This document shows positions 1 to 7,545 of a stretch of DNA of 64,000 nt, piece after piece. The translations under genes were made by a program, and so were the position numbers. Below the pieces are notes generated by a model. The model saw nothing but the letters and a program-made list of their open reading frames with translations, was not told where the DNA came from and ran no database searches. The DNA comes from Dehalogenimonas etheniformans (GTDB taxonomy: Bacteria; Chloroflexota; Dehalococcoidia; Dehalococcoidales; Dehalococcoidaceae): the NCBI RefSeq assembly GCF_014672715.2, contig NZ_CP058566.2:744001-808000 (forward strand). Reading direction: 5' to 3'. The stretch's first letter is position 1, and each line of letters starts with the position of its first letter.

Positions 1-782
1 AAATAAAATTCTTCATCGGTGGTTGCTAATCCAAGCGTATCCGGGGTAGGAGGTCTATCTATTATTTCTTTAATGACGTTCATTTCCCTGGCAAGCTCGT
101 AAACCTGAGACTTGTACAAAGCGGCGATAGGTTCGATATCAACACCTCCATCACCGTATTTCACGAAAAACCCCTGAATCAACTCGGATTTGTTGGTGGT
201 TCCACAAACTAAATAATCCAGTGCTTCAGCGATATTATACAAATAGAGCATTCGCGTTCGTTGTTTGCAGTTATTGGCTGCCACGATCTGACGTAATACT
301 TTGTTAGTTACTCTAGCTGATTGAATATTCCCTTGACCATCGTCAGCAAAAACTGTGTAGAAATTATAGCTATCTCGGTTTAATAAATTTCCTGGTAGGA
401 CGATTTTGAATTTCCAGGTGGCATCATACCGCGGAAAAAACACCCTCAAGGCATCGATCAGTTGCGAATACGCACCAAAGCTTTCGATGCTTTGAGTGAT
501 GTCGATTACTCTGGTCCGAATACCAAGGTGAGCAGCCTGCTCCAGGGCGTATTTTTGAGAAACAGGATCCGAGTCCTTTTCCGGTAATATGAGTCCGATA
601 ACGTTTTCGGCTCCGATCGCTTTGACACAAAGAGAGGCGCACAAAGCCGAATCCAACCCGCCACTAAGACCAACGACCACCCCCTGGAGCCTCCGCACGT
701 TGACCTGGTTTTGGATGAAGGCACACACCTTGTCCGTTATACATCTGGTGTCAATCGACAGTATTCCGGAATGAAAATCCAT
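1..782 (-). CDS. nadE: NAD synthetase-like ATP-pyrophosphatase, ammonia-dependent type (3' end cut by window edge)
   Basis: About 260 residues are visible, running off base 1 without a stop. The N terminus goes straight into the ATP-pyrophosphatase fold: the PP-loop SGGLDSA is near residue 40 and KYGDGGVDIEPIAALYKSQV near residue 210. Both are typical of NAD synthetase, which amidates deamido-NAD with ammonia and ATP. No glutaminase (nitrilase) domain precedes it, so it is the ammonia-dependent form. The ATG follows the stop of the upstream ligase gene with one base between, so it is the fourth gene of a minus-strand operon. In this setting of acyl carrier protein, ligase and acyltransferase it could instead amidate a sugar or acyl substrate. 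That alternative is inference from context only. Confidence 0.82.
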   Translation of the reverse strand, partial: MDFHSGILSIDTRCITDKVCAFIQNQVNVRRLQGVVVGLSGGLDSALCASLCVKAIGAENVIGLILPEKDSDPVSQKYALEQAAHLGIRTRVIDITQSIESFGAYSQLIDALRVFFPRYDATWKFKIVLPGNLLNRDSYNFYTVFADDGQGNIQSARVTNKVLRQIVAANNCKQRTRMLYLYNIAEALDYLVCGTTNKSELIQGFFVKYGDGGVDIEPIAALYKSQVYELAREMNVIKEIIDRPPTPDTLGLATTDEEFY

Positions 783-783
783 T

Positions 784-2307
784 TCAGAAGTTCCTTTTTG
801 CCAACAACGATTTTTGTACTTTGCCGTTGTTATCTTTGGGTAGATCTGCCCTAAACTCAACGACTTTTGGCACCATTGAACCTTTGAGTCGGGTAGCACA
901 GTGCTCAATAATCATGTTATTGGTTATTTGTGTCCGATAATGCTCGTCAACAACTACGTACGCTTTGATCGAATTACCGAGAATCTGATCTTCGACCGCG
1001 ATGACTGCTGCTTCTGTTATTCCTGGACATGAACACAGCACTTCCTCTATTTCCTTCGGACTGACAAGTTCACCACCGCTCTTGAACATCTCGTCCCGGC
1101 GCGCGATGAAATATAGAAATCCATCTTTGTCTTGTTTGAACAAATCGCCTGTGTGCAGGACCTGTTCCCCGGGGAAAAATCCCGGATGCAACGCTCGAGC
1201 GTTTTCGACCGGACGGTTCCAGTAACCTCTCATTACGGTTGAGCCTCGGACGACCAGTTCTCCCACCACATTAGGTTCTGAGATTCGATTACCCTGTGCA
1301 TCGATCAAGTATACTTCGGTGTTCGGGATGGCGATTCCGACTGACGATGGCCTGCGGTCCAACTCACACGGGGGTAAATAGGAAACCCGTTTACATTCAG
1401 TCAAGCCGTACATGGAAAAGATTTTAACTTTGGGAAAGATGGAGCGTAGTCGATTGATATGGGGTAACGGCAAAGCCTGCCCGGTGCTCGAGATATATCT
1501 TAGGCTATCTAGATTTAATCCGTCGAGATTTTTTAATCGTAAAAGAATGGCTACCATGGTTGGCACGACCGGGAATCCTGTGACATGATTATTGATAATT
1601 GAATCGATAATCCGATATGGGAAAGCAAAGGATTTTTCCAGTATGACGGTGCCACCGAACTTTACAGCCATCAGCACTTGATAAAGGCCGTAATCGAAGG
1701 AGAGTGGCAAGGCATCCAGAATGATGTCACCCGGGGAATTTTCCAGGTATTCAACAATCGAGGTGGCTGCTGTGACCATGTTCAAATGGGTCAGCATAAC
1801 TCCCTTTGGTTCTCCCGTTGAACCCGATGTGTATATTAGGCTAGCAAGATCGACATCAATGGTACCTGCTCCTGGCTTTGAACGAGGATATCGGGCAAGA
1901 GCCTGGGGGTAAGACATGATTTTTCGATCATCTACTGGTGTCGGCGCATCGTTGATGTCAGTCAAGACGATGAGGTGTAGGTCAGAACATTCACCCAGTA
2001 CAGGCACTAGCGTTTGGAACCGGGTAAAATCGGTAATAATTGCCCTGCTTTGGCAATCGTTCAGTATAAATTTAAGCTTCCTGGATTTTATCTGATGATC
2101 AAGAACCGAAAAGACAGCTCCGATTTTCAAAATAGCGAATAAAGAAACTACCACTTCGATGGAGTTTTCGAGCAATATGGCTACTCGGTCATGGCGCTTC
2201 AGTCCTTGTTCAATCAAAGCGTTGGCCAGTGCATTGGCCTGATATTCCATTTCCTGATAGGTCAACCGCATTTTACCGCAGATAATCGCCGTTTTTGCCG
2301 GGAACAA
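784..2307 (-). CDS. AMP-forming acyl-activating enzyme (acyl-CoA/acyl-ACP ligase family)
   Basis: 507 residues, the full length of the ANL adenylation family. The phosphate-binding motif YTSGSTGEPKGVMLTH lies near residue 168, YGLTEC near 300, the hinge region TGDLFKQDKDGFLYF near 390, and the catalytic lysine in NNGKVQKSLL at the C terminus. Such enzymes make an acyl-adenylate and pass the acyl group to CoA or to a carrier protein. The gene just upstream in the operon encodes an acyl carrier protein, so loading of that carrier is the most likely role. Substrate cannot be told from the sequence. It resembles the ligase/carrier pairs found in surface polysaccharide and exosortase-type clusters of other bacteria, but no exosortase is visible here. 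Confidence 0.85.
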   Translation of the reverse strand: MFPAKTAIICGKMRLTYQEMEYQANALANALIEQGLKRHDRVAILLENSIEVVVSLFAILKIGAVFSVLDHQIKSRKLKFILNDCQSRAIITDFTRFQTLVPVLGECSDLHLIVLTDINDAPTPVDDRKIMSYPQALARYPRSKPGAGTIDVDLASLIYTSGSTGEPKGVMLTHLNMVTAATSIVEYLENSPGDIILDALPLSFDYGLYQVLMAVKFGGTVILEKSFAFPYRIIDSIINNHVTGFPVVPTMVAILLRLKNLDGLNLDSLRYISSTGQALPLPHINRLRSIFPKVKIFSMYGLTECKRVSYLPPCELDRRPSSVGIAIPNTEVYLIDAQGNRISEPNVVGELVVRGSTVMRGYWNRPVENARALHPGFFPGEQVLHTGDLFKQDKDGFLYFIARRDEMFKSGGELVSPKEIEEVLCSCPGITEAAVIAVEDQILGNSIKAYVVVDEHYRTQITNNMIIEHCATRLKGSMVPKVVEFRADLPKDNNGKVQKSLLAKRNF

Positions 2308-2343
2308 TTCTGCGGTGCTTTCCAGAAAGTTCTGAAGTAACAG

Positions 2344-2631
2344 TTAGGTCACCTCGATTTTGGAATTAAGTTTGGTTTTAATGAAGGCATTCAGTCGATT
2401 GATTGAGTCAAGATTCTCGGGAATCAAATCCTCGTCCTCGACCCTAATATCGAAGGTTTGTTCGATAAAAGCTACCATCTCGAGCACCCCGGTGGAGTCG
2501 ACGATACCATTTTCGAACAGTGAATCGTCGTCCTTCAGAATGATGTTGGGCAGACGATTCAGGAAATTATCGTTGAGGTAACTCTTGATCGCCGATTCGA
2601 TATCAACCGTTTTCATTTTCACTACCTTCAT
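2344..2631 (-). CDS. Acyl carrier protein
   Basis: 95 residues, acidic and helical, with the phosphopantetheine site in GIVDSTGVLEM. The usual Asp-Ser-Leu is Asp-Ser-Thr here, but the modified serine is kept. The ATG overlaps the stop of the acyltransferase gene by four bases (ATGA), so translation is probably coupled; a second in-frame ATG five codons later is also possible. It is not the fatty-acid-synthesis AcpP by context (no fab genes). It more likely carries a dedicated acyl group activated by the downstream ligase and transferred by the upstream hexapeptide acyltransferase. Confidence 0.85.
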   Translation of the reverse strand: MKVVKMKTVDIESAIKSYLNDNFLNRLPNIILKDDDSLFENGIVDSTGVLEMVAFIEQTFDIRVEDEDLIPENLDSINRLNAFIKTKLNSKIEVT

Positions 2632-3350
2632 ACCCCGGGCGTTGTTTGCCCATCAGCCTTCTTTGATTCATTATTCTGGGTGTAAGCATTCGCTGAGAAT
2701 AGGGAAGTTAAGTGCTTCTTCAATTTAATTCTATTGTTATTATAATTCCTTGAGTTCCACCAGTCGGCTCCCGATTCGATGACTACATCGGGTGGTTTCT
2801 GAATGCTCCAACGCTCTACGCATTTGGTCAAATATTTATTCACCGAACCAAATGGGCGGGCTGGTACTCCCATTGCCAGCGTGTTTGGAGGGATATCGCT
2901 GATGACCACTGAACCGGCTCCGACTATACAGTTGTCCCCGATGGTGATATTAGGAAACAGGATTGCATTTTGTCCGATGACACAGTTGTTGCCGATAGTT
3001 ATTGGCCCGAACACCTGTAGGTCCGGTACATCAAGACGGCCTATCCAGGCACCGCCATCGTGGGTAATGAAAGTCACCCCGGCCGCAATGGTGACATGGT
3101 CTCCGATCTTGACCAGGTATGGTTCATCTCCAAGGTGACGGATAAATATGCGGCATCCAAACCCAACATTTGCCCCTTGACTTCGAAAATATTCACCGAC
3201 AGTATTTTCGTCGTATAGGGTTGAGGCCAAGACATAACGGGCAGCCTTTCTAAAGTTGAAAAGCAGGGCTCTGAATCGCCTCCTTGGTGAAGAAGGCTTT
3301 GATGCAATTTTAGTAGGTTCAGAATTGGACTCTGGAGTGTTCGTGTTCAT
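2628..3350 (-). CDS. Hexapeptide-repeat (left-handed beta-helix) acyltransferase
   Basis: 240 residues. After a basic, Ser/Pro-rich N-terminal stretch of about 35 residues, isoleucine/valine-rich hexapeptide turns run from about residue 75 to 165 (IGDHVTIAAGVTFITHDGG, ITIGNNCVIGQNAI, IGDNCIVGAGSVV), ending in the MGVPARP cap typical of the maltose/galactoside O-acetyltransferase and sugar N-acyltransferase group. The His of FITHDGG is a plausible catalytic base. First gene of the minus-strand cassette with the carrier protein, ligase and NadE-like gene. The likely role is O- or N-acylation of an envelope sugar, perhaps with an ACP-bound donor. The C-terminal ~50 residues are polar and not part of the helix. 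Confidence 0.8.
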   Translation of the reverse strand: MNTNTPESNSEPTKIASKPSSPRRRFRALLFNFRKAARYVLASTLYDENTVGEYFRSQGANVGFGCRIFIRHLGDEPYLVKIGDHVTIAAGVTFITHDGGAWIGRLDVPDLQVFGPITIGNNCVIGQNAILFPNITIGDNCIVGAGSVVISDIPPNTLAMGVPARPFGSVNKYLTKCVERWSIQKPPDVVIESGADWWNSRNYNNNRIKLKKHLTSLFSANAYTQNNESKKADGQTTPGV

Positions 3351-3720
3351 GGCAATAATCGTGGCTTGTTCGGAGAAATCATATATAAATGATTGTCACT
3401 TATAAACAACTTTGGTTCGGGTATCTGGGCAATTTCTTGTCTATGATACTCTGATTCCGGACTCGAAACAACGGCTTGTTGGCTCTATTCGAATAATACC
3501 AAACAAAGCCCTTGTTTGAACGGTAGTACCCTGAAAGAAATCGCAATAAAACTATGCCGCAGAAGAGTTAGCGGATCTGAAAGTGGAAACTTTTCGAAGT
3601 TTCAGGTAAGTCAACATATCTGGTTTGCAGAATAATGTATTCCAGTTGTATGCTTCTGGCAATAATAGTGCTACTTGCTAATACGGTGCTCGTTCACCCA
3701 GGGTTTCGTTTAAAGAGAAG
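3351..3720. other. Intergenic region with weak promoter-like sites
   Basis: 370 bases without a convincing gene, between the minus-strand acyltransferase cassette and a plus-strand small membrane protein, so divergent promoters are expected. On the minus strand TTGTTT (3404-3409) and TATATA (3382-3387) are 16 bases apart and could drive the cassette. No clear plus-strand promoter was found. The 13-mer at 3548-3560 recurs at 9038-9050, possibly by chance. Confidence 0.3.
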
Positions 3721-3903
3721 ATGTTCATAATCATATCGGTTCTACTAATGGCATTGCTCGTGACCAAGGAGGTCATGGTGTCAACAGATTCGAAGACTTT
3801 AGGACAATACTCTCGACCTGTAAATTTTCTCATTGCTGTTTTTTTGTTATTTTTCGTCATTACTTTGATCGTCGAAATTCAGCCAATAATATCTGGTTCT
3901 TAA
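3721..3903 (+). CDS. Small two-helix membrane protein, unknown function
   Basis: 60 residues that form two hydrophobic helices (about residues 2-16 and 35-55) joined by a polar loop. The composition is that of an inner-membrane miniprotein rather than a random frame. The start lacks a well-spaced ribosome binding site: the AG-rich stretch abuts the ATG. It sits between the acyl cassette and the broken HPr-kinase-like gene, and could be part of the same surface-modification locus. No family is recognised. Confidence 0.45.
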   Translation: MFIIISVLLMALLVTKEVMVSTDSKTLGQYSRPVNFLIAVFLLFFVITLIVEIQPIISGS

Positions 3904-4016
3904 ATCATGATAAGGTCTGTATATTTGCTCTATCCAACCATCGCGGATTCTAGCCCTGTATGCTGTCAACATTTACACATAGAGTGATTTGACGGTAGCC
4001 ATATTTTTCAACATAC

Positions 4017-5170
4017 ATGACATGGGTTGGTATTGAGTTGAAAAACGCGCCAACTTCATTTCTAAATTTCTTTAGAGATAGGCTCGGTTTCTTCGAGGCA
4101 AGTAGAGTGCTAGGTGAACCTGATATTAGAATTGAATTCGTCAATCGCGTCGAATTGGGGGACGATAACTTTGTTAGTTACGGGAACGGCATGGCCCTAT
4201 TAGTTACGGGAACGGCATGGCCCTATCTTGTAACGGTGAATCAATCGGGATCATCGACCCCGGCGAGCGCGATCCTTGGATACGAATTATCTTGGGTGAA
4301 ACGTCGTATGCCGCCTCTTGCCGCAAAGATGCGAGGCCGCAGGAGTTATACAAGCTCGTTTTGTTTTTCATGATGTTACCCAAGCTCATCCAAAAGAATG
4401 CTGTTCTGGTGCATGCTTCCTCTGTATTCTATAAGGATAAAGGATTCTTGTTTCCGGCTTGGTCAGCCACAGGCAAGACCATCATGATGATGAATTTTAT
4501 CGCACAGAGAGCTAAACTCATCGCGGATGATTTCACCATCGTGACGGCAGAGGGTTCGTTACTCTGTTTCCCAGGCGTCATATACGTCCGAAACCCTCAT
4601 TCGGCCAAGATTGGATGCATCAATAAAACAAATTTGTTCTTCTCATCATATACTGCCTCCAGGCTTACCAGATGGGTGCTTCCGTCACTGGGCAAGGTTT
4701 TTCGGCGCCTGCCATTAAGAACAGCCAAGACAATTGGACTGGCATGTATCCAGATGGGAAAATCCGACATGTGTGTCCCCTTTCCTTTTGAAAGACTATT
4801 TCCCCAAGGCGAAATTAAGCGATCATGTGTTATGGATACTGTCTTCTGCTTACACAAAGACCGGCATTCGCAATCGAAGATCCGTTCAATGCAAGAAGAC
4901 TGTGCGACAATTCAAATCGTCTCAAATCTCATGGACCAAATTGAAAACAATATTCCCGGTTTGTATCAGGCTTGCAGGTTCGTCCTGTCTGCCGGAGGAA
5001 AAAGTCAATTTGAAGGCATAGAACAGCCAGCTTTAAAAATCATTGAAAAAGCGCTTGTCGCGAAACCGATATATCTGGTGTCTTTCGCCTGGGATTCCAA
5101 TCCTGAGGTGATCGTCAGGGAACTCATGCAGTGTCCCTCGATCGAATTCTCAGGCCTGCAGAACGCATAA
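4017..5170 (+). pseudogene. HPr-kinase-like (HprK-related) kinase gene split by a 26-bp tandem duplication
   Basis: Two overlapping frames make one protein. The first frame (from ATG 4017, with an in-frame stop just upstream at 3996) reads to 4200 and then goes out of frame at a duplicated 26-bp unit. The second frame (ATG 4217 to 5170) continues the protein. Removing one copy joins NGMAL to SCNGESIGIIDP and gives an uninterrupted protein of about 375 residues. The C-terminal part has a P-loop-like ATGKT preceded by VLVHASSVFY and followed by LIADDFTIV, as in HPr kinase-related proteins of the PEP-carboxykinase-like fold. The 317-residue fragment has its own ATG inside the repeat and might still be made. 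Relatives often sit in polysaccharide or peptide-modification clusters; the substrate here is unknown. Confidence 0.7.
4175..4226 (+). repeat. Perfect 26-bp tandem direct duplication
   Basis: The unit TAGTTACGGGAACGGCATGG plus CCCTAT occurs at 4175-4200 and again at 4201-4226 without a mismatch. 26 is not a multiple of three, so the second copy shifts the frame of the HPr-kinase-like gene. Loss of one unit by slippage would restore it. Confidence 0.95.
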
Positions 5171-5262
5171 AAGTGATCTTACCTTTTGATTTCTTAAACT
5201 AAATTTGTATAATTAACATATAAATAGGCACTTATAGGTAGGTAAAGTTATATCTAGTCATC

Positions 5263-5291
5263 TTGACAGCGATTTAGCCTAGGTTTATTAT
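5263..5291 (+). promoter_or_regulatory. Sigma-70 promoter, TTGACA-17-TATTAT
   Basis: A perfect -35 (TTGACA, 5263-5268) and a good -10 (TATTAT, 5286-5291) with ideal 17-base spacing. Transcription would start near 5298. A strong terminator lies only about 50 bases further on, so the main product may be a short RNA rather than glmS mRNA. Confidence 0.6.
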
Positions 5292-5297
5292 CGAATT

Positions 5298-5372
5298 GTA
5301 CCGTTGATCCAGATTTGGTCACTCGGAAAACGGTTGCGAATGGTGAAACCGGCGCGAGAGGCCGGTTTTAGT
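5298..5372 (+). ncRNA. Candidate short structured RNA or attenuator upstream of glmS
   Basis: The stretch between the consensus promoter and the intrinsic terminator is about 75 bases and has no ORF. ACCGTT near 5301 can pair with AACGGT near 5330, giving one stem before the terminator stem. It could be a small RNA or a leader that controls read-through into glmS about 210 bases later. The remaining bases 5373-5580 hold a good Shine-Dalgarno sequence AAGGAGG at 5442-5448 with no ATG behind it, and a 34-codon ORF (5489) that overlaps the glmS start. No glmS-ribozyme core was recognised. No Rfam family is claimed. Confidence 0.35.
5346..5372 (+). terminator. Rho-independent terminator
   Basis: AAACCGGC and GCCGGTTT form an 8-bp stem around a GCGAGAG loop, followed by a T-rich run. 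It ends transcription from the HPr-kinase-like gene and/or the short transcript that begins near 5298. Confidence 0.75.
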
Positions 5373-5578
5373 TATTTAAAAGTGGGTGGATTATTGTACT
5401 AAGTATGATATGCTACAAAAATAAGTAATGTTACGTATTGTTAAGGAGGATTGTTATTCATCATAATAGTTTGTTGTAATAAGTTTAAATGAAGGATATG
5501 GGAATAAAGATTCCAATTTCTTGGTCGAAAATGACTAAGCATGCTCGTTCAAAGTTTTTATATCGAGGTCACTTTTTT

Positions 5579-7369
5579 CAATGTGTGGCATAGTAGGATA
5601 TGTAGGTAATAAGAAAGCGCAGCCGGTGCTCATGGAGACGCTGGCGAGGCTGGAATACCGTGGCTACGACAGTTGCGGTGTCGCCATCAGGGGCAGTCCG
5701 TTGACTGTCTATAAAGGCGCCGACAGGGTGGGGCATCTCGAGGCCAACTCACCCTTGGTCTCGGGCACTATTGGCATCGGGCATACCCGGTGGGCGACAC
5801 ACGGCGAGGTCTCGGAGGCCAATGCCCACCCCCACACTGACTGCCGGCAGAAGATTGCCGTGGTCCACAACGGCGTCATCTCCAACTACCAGGAGCTCAA
5901 AAAGCAGTTAACTAACGAAGGTCACATCTTTGTATCGGGGACCGACACCGAGGTCCTGCCCCATCTGATCGAGAAATACTACGAAGGTGATATCGAAAAG
6001 GCGGTGAAGCAGGCTCTTGATGAGGTTCAGGGCAACTACGCCATACTGGTGGTGACCGAATATGAGAACCGGATGGTGGCCGCCCGGAACGGCAACCCGC
6101 TGATCATCGGCATCGGCCCTGACGGCTTTATCACCGCTTCTGACGTTCCCGCTGTTCTGAACTACGCTCAAAAGATCATCTATCTTGAAGACAATGACCT
6201 GGCCGTCATGGGCAGGGACGGCCTCAAGATCACCAACGAGGGGGTAGAAGTCAGGCGCGAGGCCTTTGATTCGCTGTGGGCTCTGGAGGATCTGGGTAAA
6301 AACGGCTATGAACACCACATGCTCAAAGAGATAAGCGAGCAGCCCAGGGTGGTCCAGAACTGCCTGCAGCAATATAACATAAAGGAAAGGGCTTATCCTG
6401 ATGCCCCGCCTGTATTGGACGGGGACACTCGTAACCTCACCCTCATTGCCTGCGGCACGTCATGCCATGCCGCCCTGGTCGGCAAATACATCATTGAAGA
6501 ATTGACCGGCATCCCCGTAAGGGTGGAGGTAGCCTCGGAGATCAGCCACCGCAGGCATCTTGTTGCCACATCCAAGGTCATCGGGCTGTCGCAGTCCGGT
6601 GAGACGGCTGACGTTTTGGTCAGTCTGAAACGGATGAGGGACCAGGGGGCCGAGACGGTGGCCATCACCAACGTTTTTAAGAGCACCATCAGCCGTATCG
6701 CCGACCAGACGATCTACACCGCAGCCGGGCCCGAGGTAGCTGTGGCGGCAACCAAGACCTTCATTGCTCAGCTGGTAGCGCTTATTAAGCTTGCCCTCTC
6801 CCACCCTGAGGTCGACCCTGTAATCCGGGGCCGGCTGGAGGCTGAACTGGAGCAATTGCCTCGCAAGATTCAGGAAATCATCGACAACAAAGCGCAGATT
6901 GAGCGTTATGCCGAGTATCTGGCGGCGGCCAGCCAGGTCTTTTTCATCGCCAAGGGTGTCAACGTGCCCATTGCCTACGAGGGCGCCCTCAAGGTCAAGG
7001 AGATCGCTTACTTGAATGCCGAGGGGTACTGCGCCGGGGAGCTGAAACACGGGCCGTTCGCCCTGCTGACGCCGGACTCGATGGTCGTCGCCCTGATGCC
7101 CCGCGACGAGAACTATGAGGCAATGTCGATCACCATCCAGGAGATTCGGGCCAGGAAGGCTCGGCTGCTGTGCCTGGCGGAGGCTGGTGACGACGCCCTC
7201 GACGGCAGTGCTGATTATGTCCTCAAGCTGCCGCCGACGCTGGACCTATTATCGCCGATCTTGAATGCCGTGGCCCTGCAGCTCCTGGCCTATTACACCG
7301 CCAAAGCCAGGGCATGTCCCATTGACTTCCCCCGCAACCTGGCCAAAAGCGTCACCGTGGAGTAAAAAA
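5579..7369 (+). repeat. Copy 1 of a 1791-bp direct repeat that exactly covers glmS
   Basis: Matches 9156-10946 with no difference seen. The match begins two bases before the ATG and ends four bases after the TAA; flanks are unrelated beyond those points. Offset is 3577 bases. No inverted repeats, target duplication or transposase are visible. Confidence 0.9.
5581..7365 (+). CDS. glmS: Glutamine--fructose-6-phosphate aminotransferase (isomerizing), copy 1
   Basis: 594 residues, full length. The N-terminal glutaminase domain starts with the catalytic Cys2 (MCGIVGYVG) and has HTRWATHG and NAHPH. It is followed by two SIS sugar-isomerase domains (ACGTSCHAA and SQSGETADV near residues 300-350; C-terminal DFPRNLAKSVTVE). 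It makes glucosamine-6-phosphate from fructose-6-phosphate and glutamine, the first step towards UDP-GlcNAc. The coding sequence is identical to the copy at 9158. It is visibly GC-richer than the genes and spacers on either side, which suggests a recent copy pasted into AT-richer DNA. The ribosome binding site is weak (GAGG about 10 bases upstream). Confidence 0.97.
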   Translation: MCGIVGYVGNKKAQPVLMETLARLEYRGYDSCGVAIRGSPLTVYKGADRVGHLEANSPLVSGTIGIGHTRWATHGEVSEANAHPHTDCRQKIAVVHNGVISNYQELKKQLTNEGHIFVSGTDTEVLPHLIEKYYEGDIEKAVKQALDEVQGNYAILVVTEYENRMVAARNGNPLIIGIGPDGFITASDVPAVLNYAQKIIYLEDNDLAVMGRDGLKITNEGVEVRREAFDSLWALEDLGKNGYEHHMLKEISEQPRVVQNCLQQYNIKERAYPDAPPVLDGDTRNLTLIACGTSCHAALVGKYIIEELTGIPVRVEVASEISHRRHLVATSKVIGLSQSGETADVLVSLKRMRDQGAETVAITNVFKSTISRIADQTIYTAAGPEVAVAATKTFIAQLVALIKLALSHPEVDPVIRGRLEAELEQLPRKIQEIIDNKAQIERYAEYLAAASQVFFIAKGVNVPIAYEGALKVKEIAYLNAEGYCAGELKHGPFALLTPDSMVVALMPRDENYEAMSITIQEIRARKARLLCLAEAGDDALDGSADYVLKLPPTLDLLSPILNAVALQLLAYYTAKARACPIDFPRNLAKSVTVE

Positions 7370-7545
7370 AGCATTGGGTAGCAACTCTTTAACTTCATTA
7401 GACTACCAACACTTCCGTCAAGATTTTAGACAAACCAGAGCTAATCGCCCGAACTCAACTAGACGAGTTCGCTTAATATCCGCTCAGTAAGTATCATCAC
7501 ACGTTCCTTTTTGACATAAGGGAACAAACGCCTTTAAAATCGAGT

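Noticed and set aside
5373-5580. glmS ribozyme upstream of glmS copy 1
   Set aside because: No recognisable ribozyme core was found before the ATG, and the second identical glmS has an unrelated upstream region.
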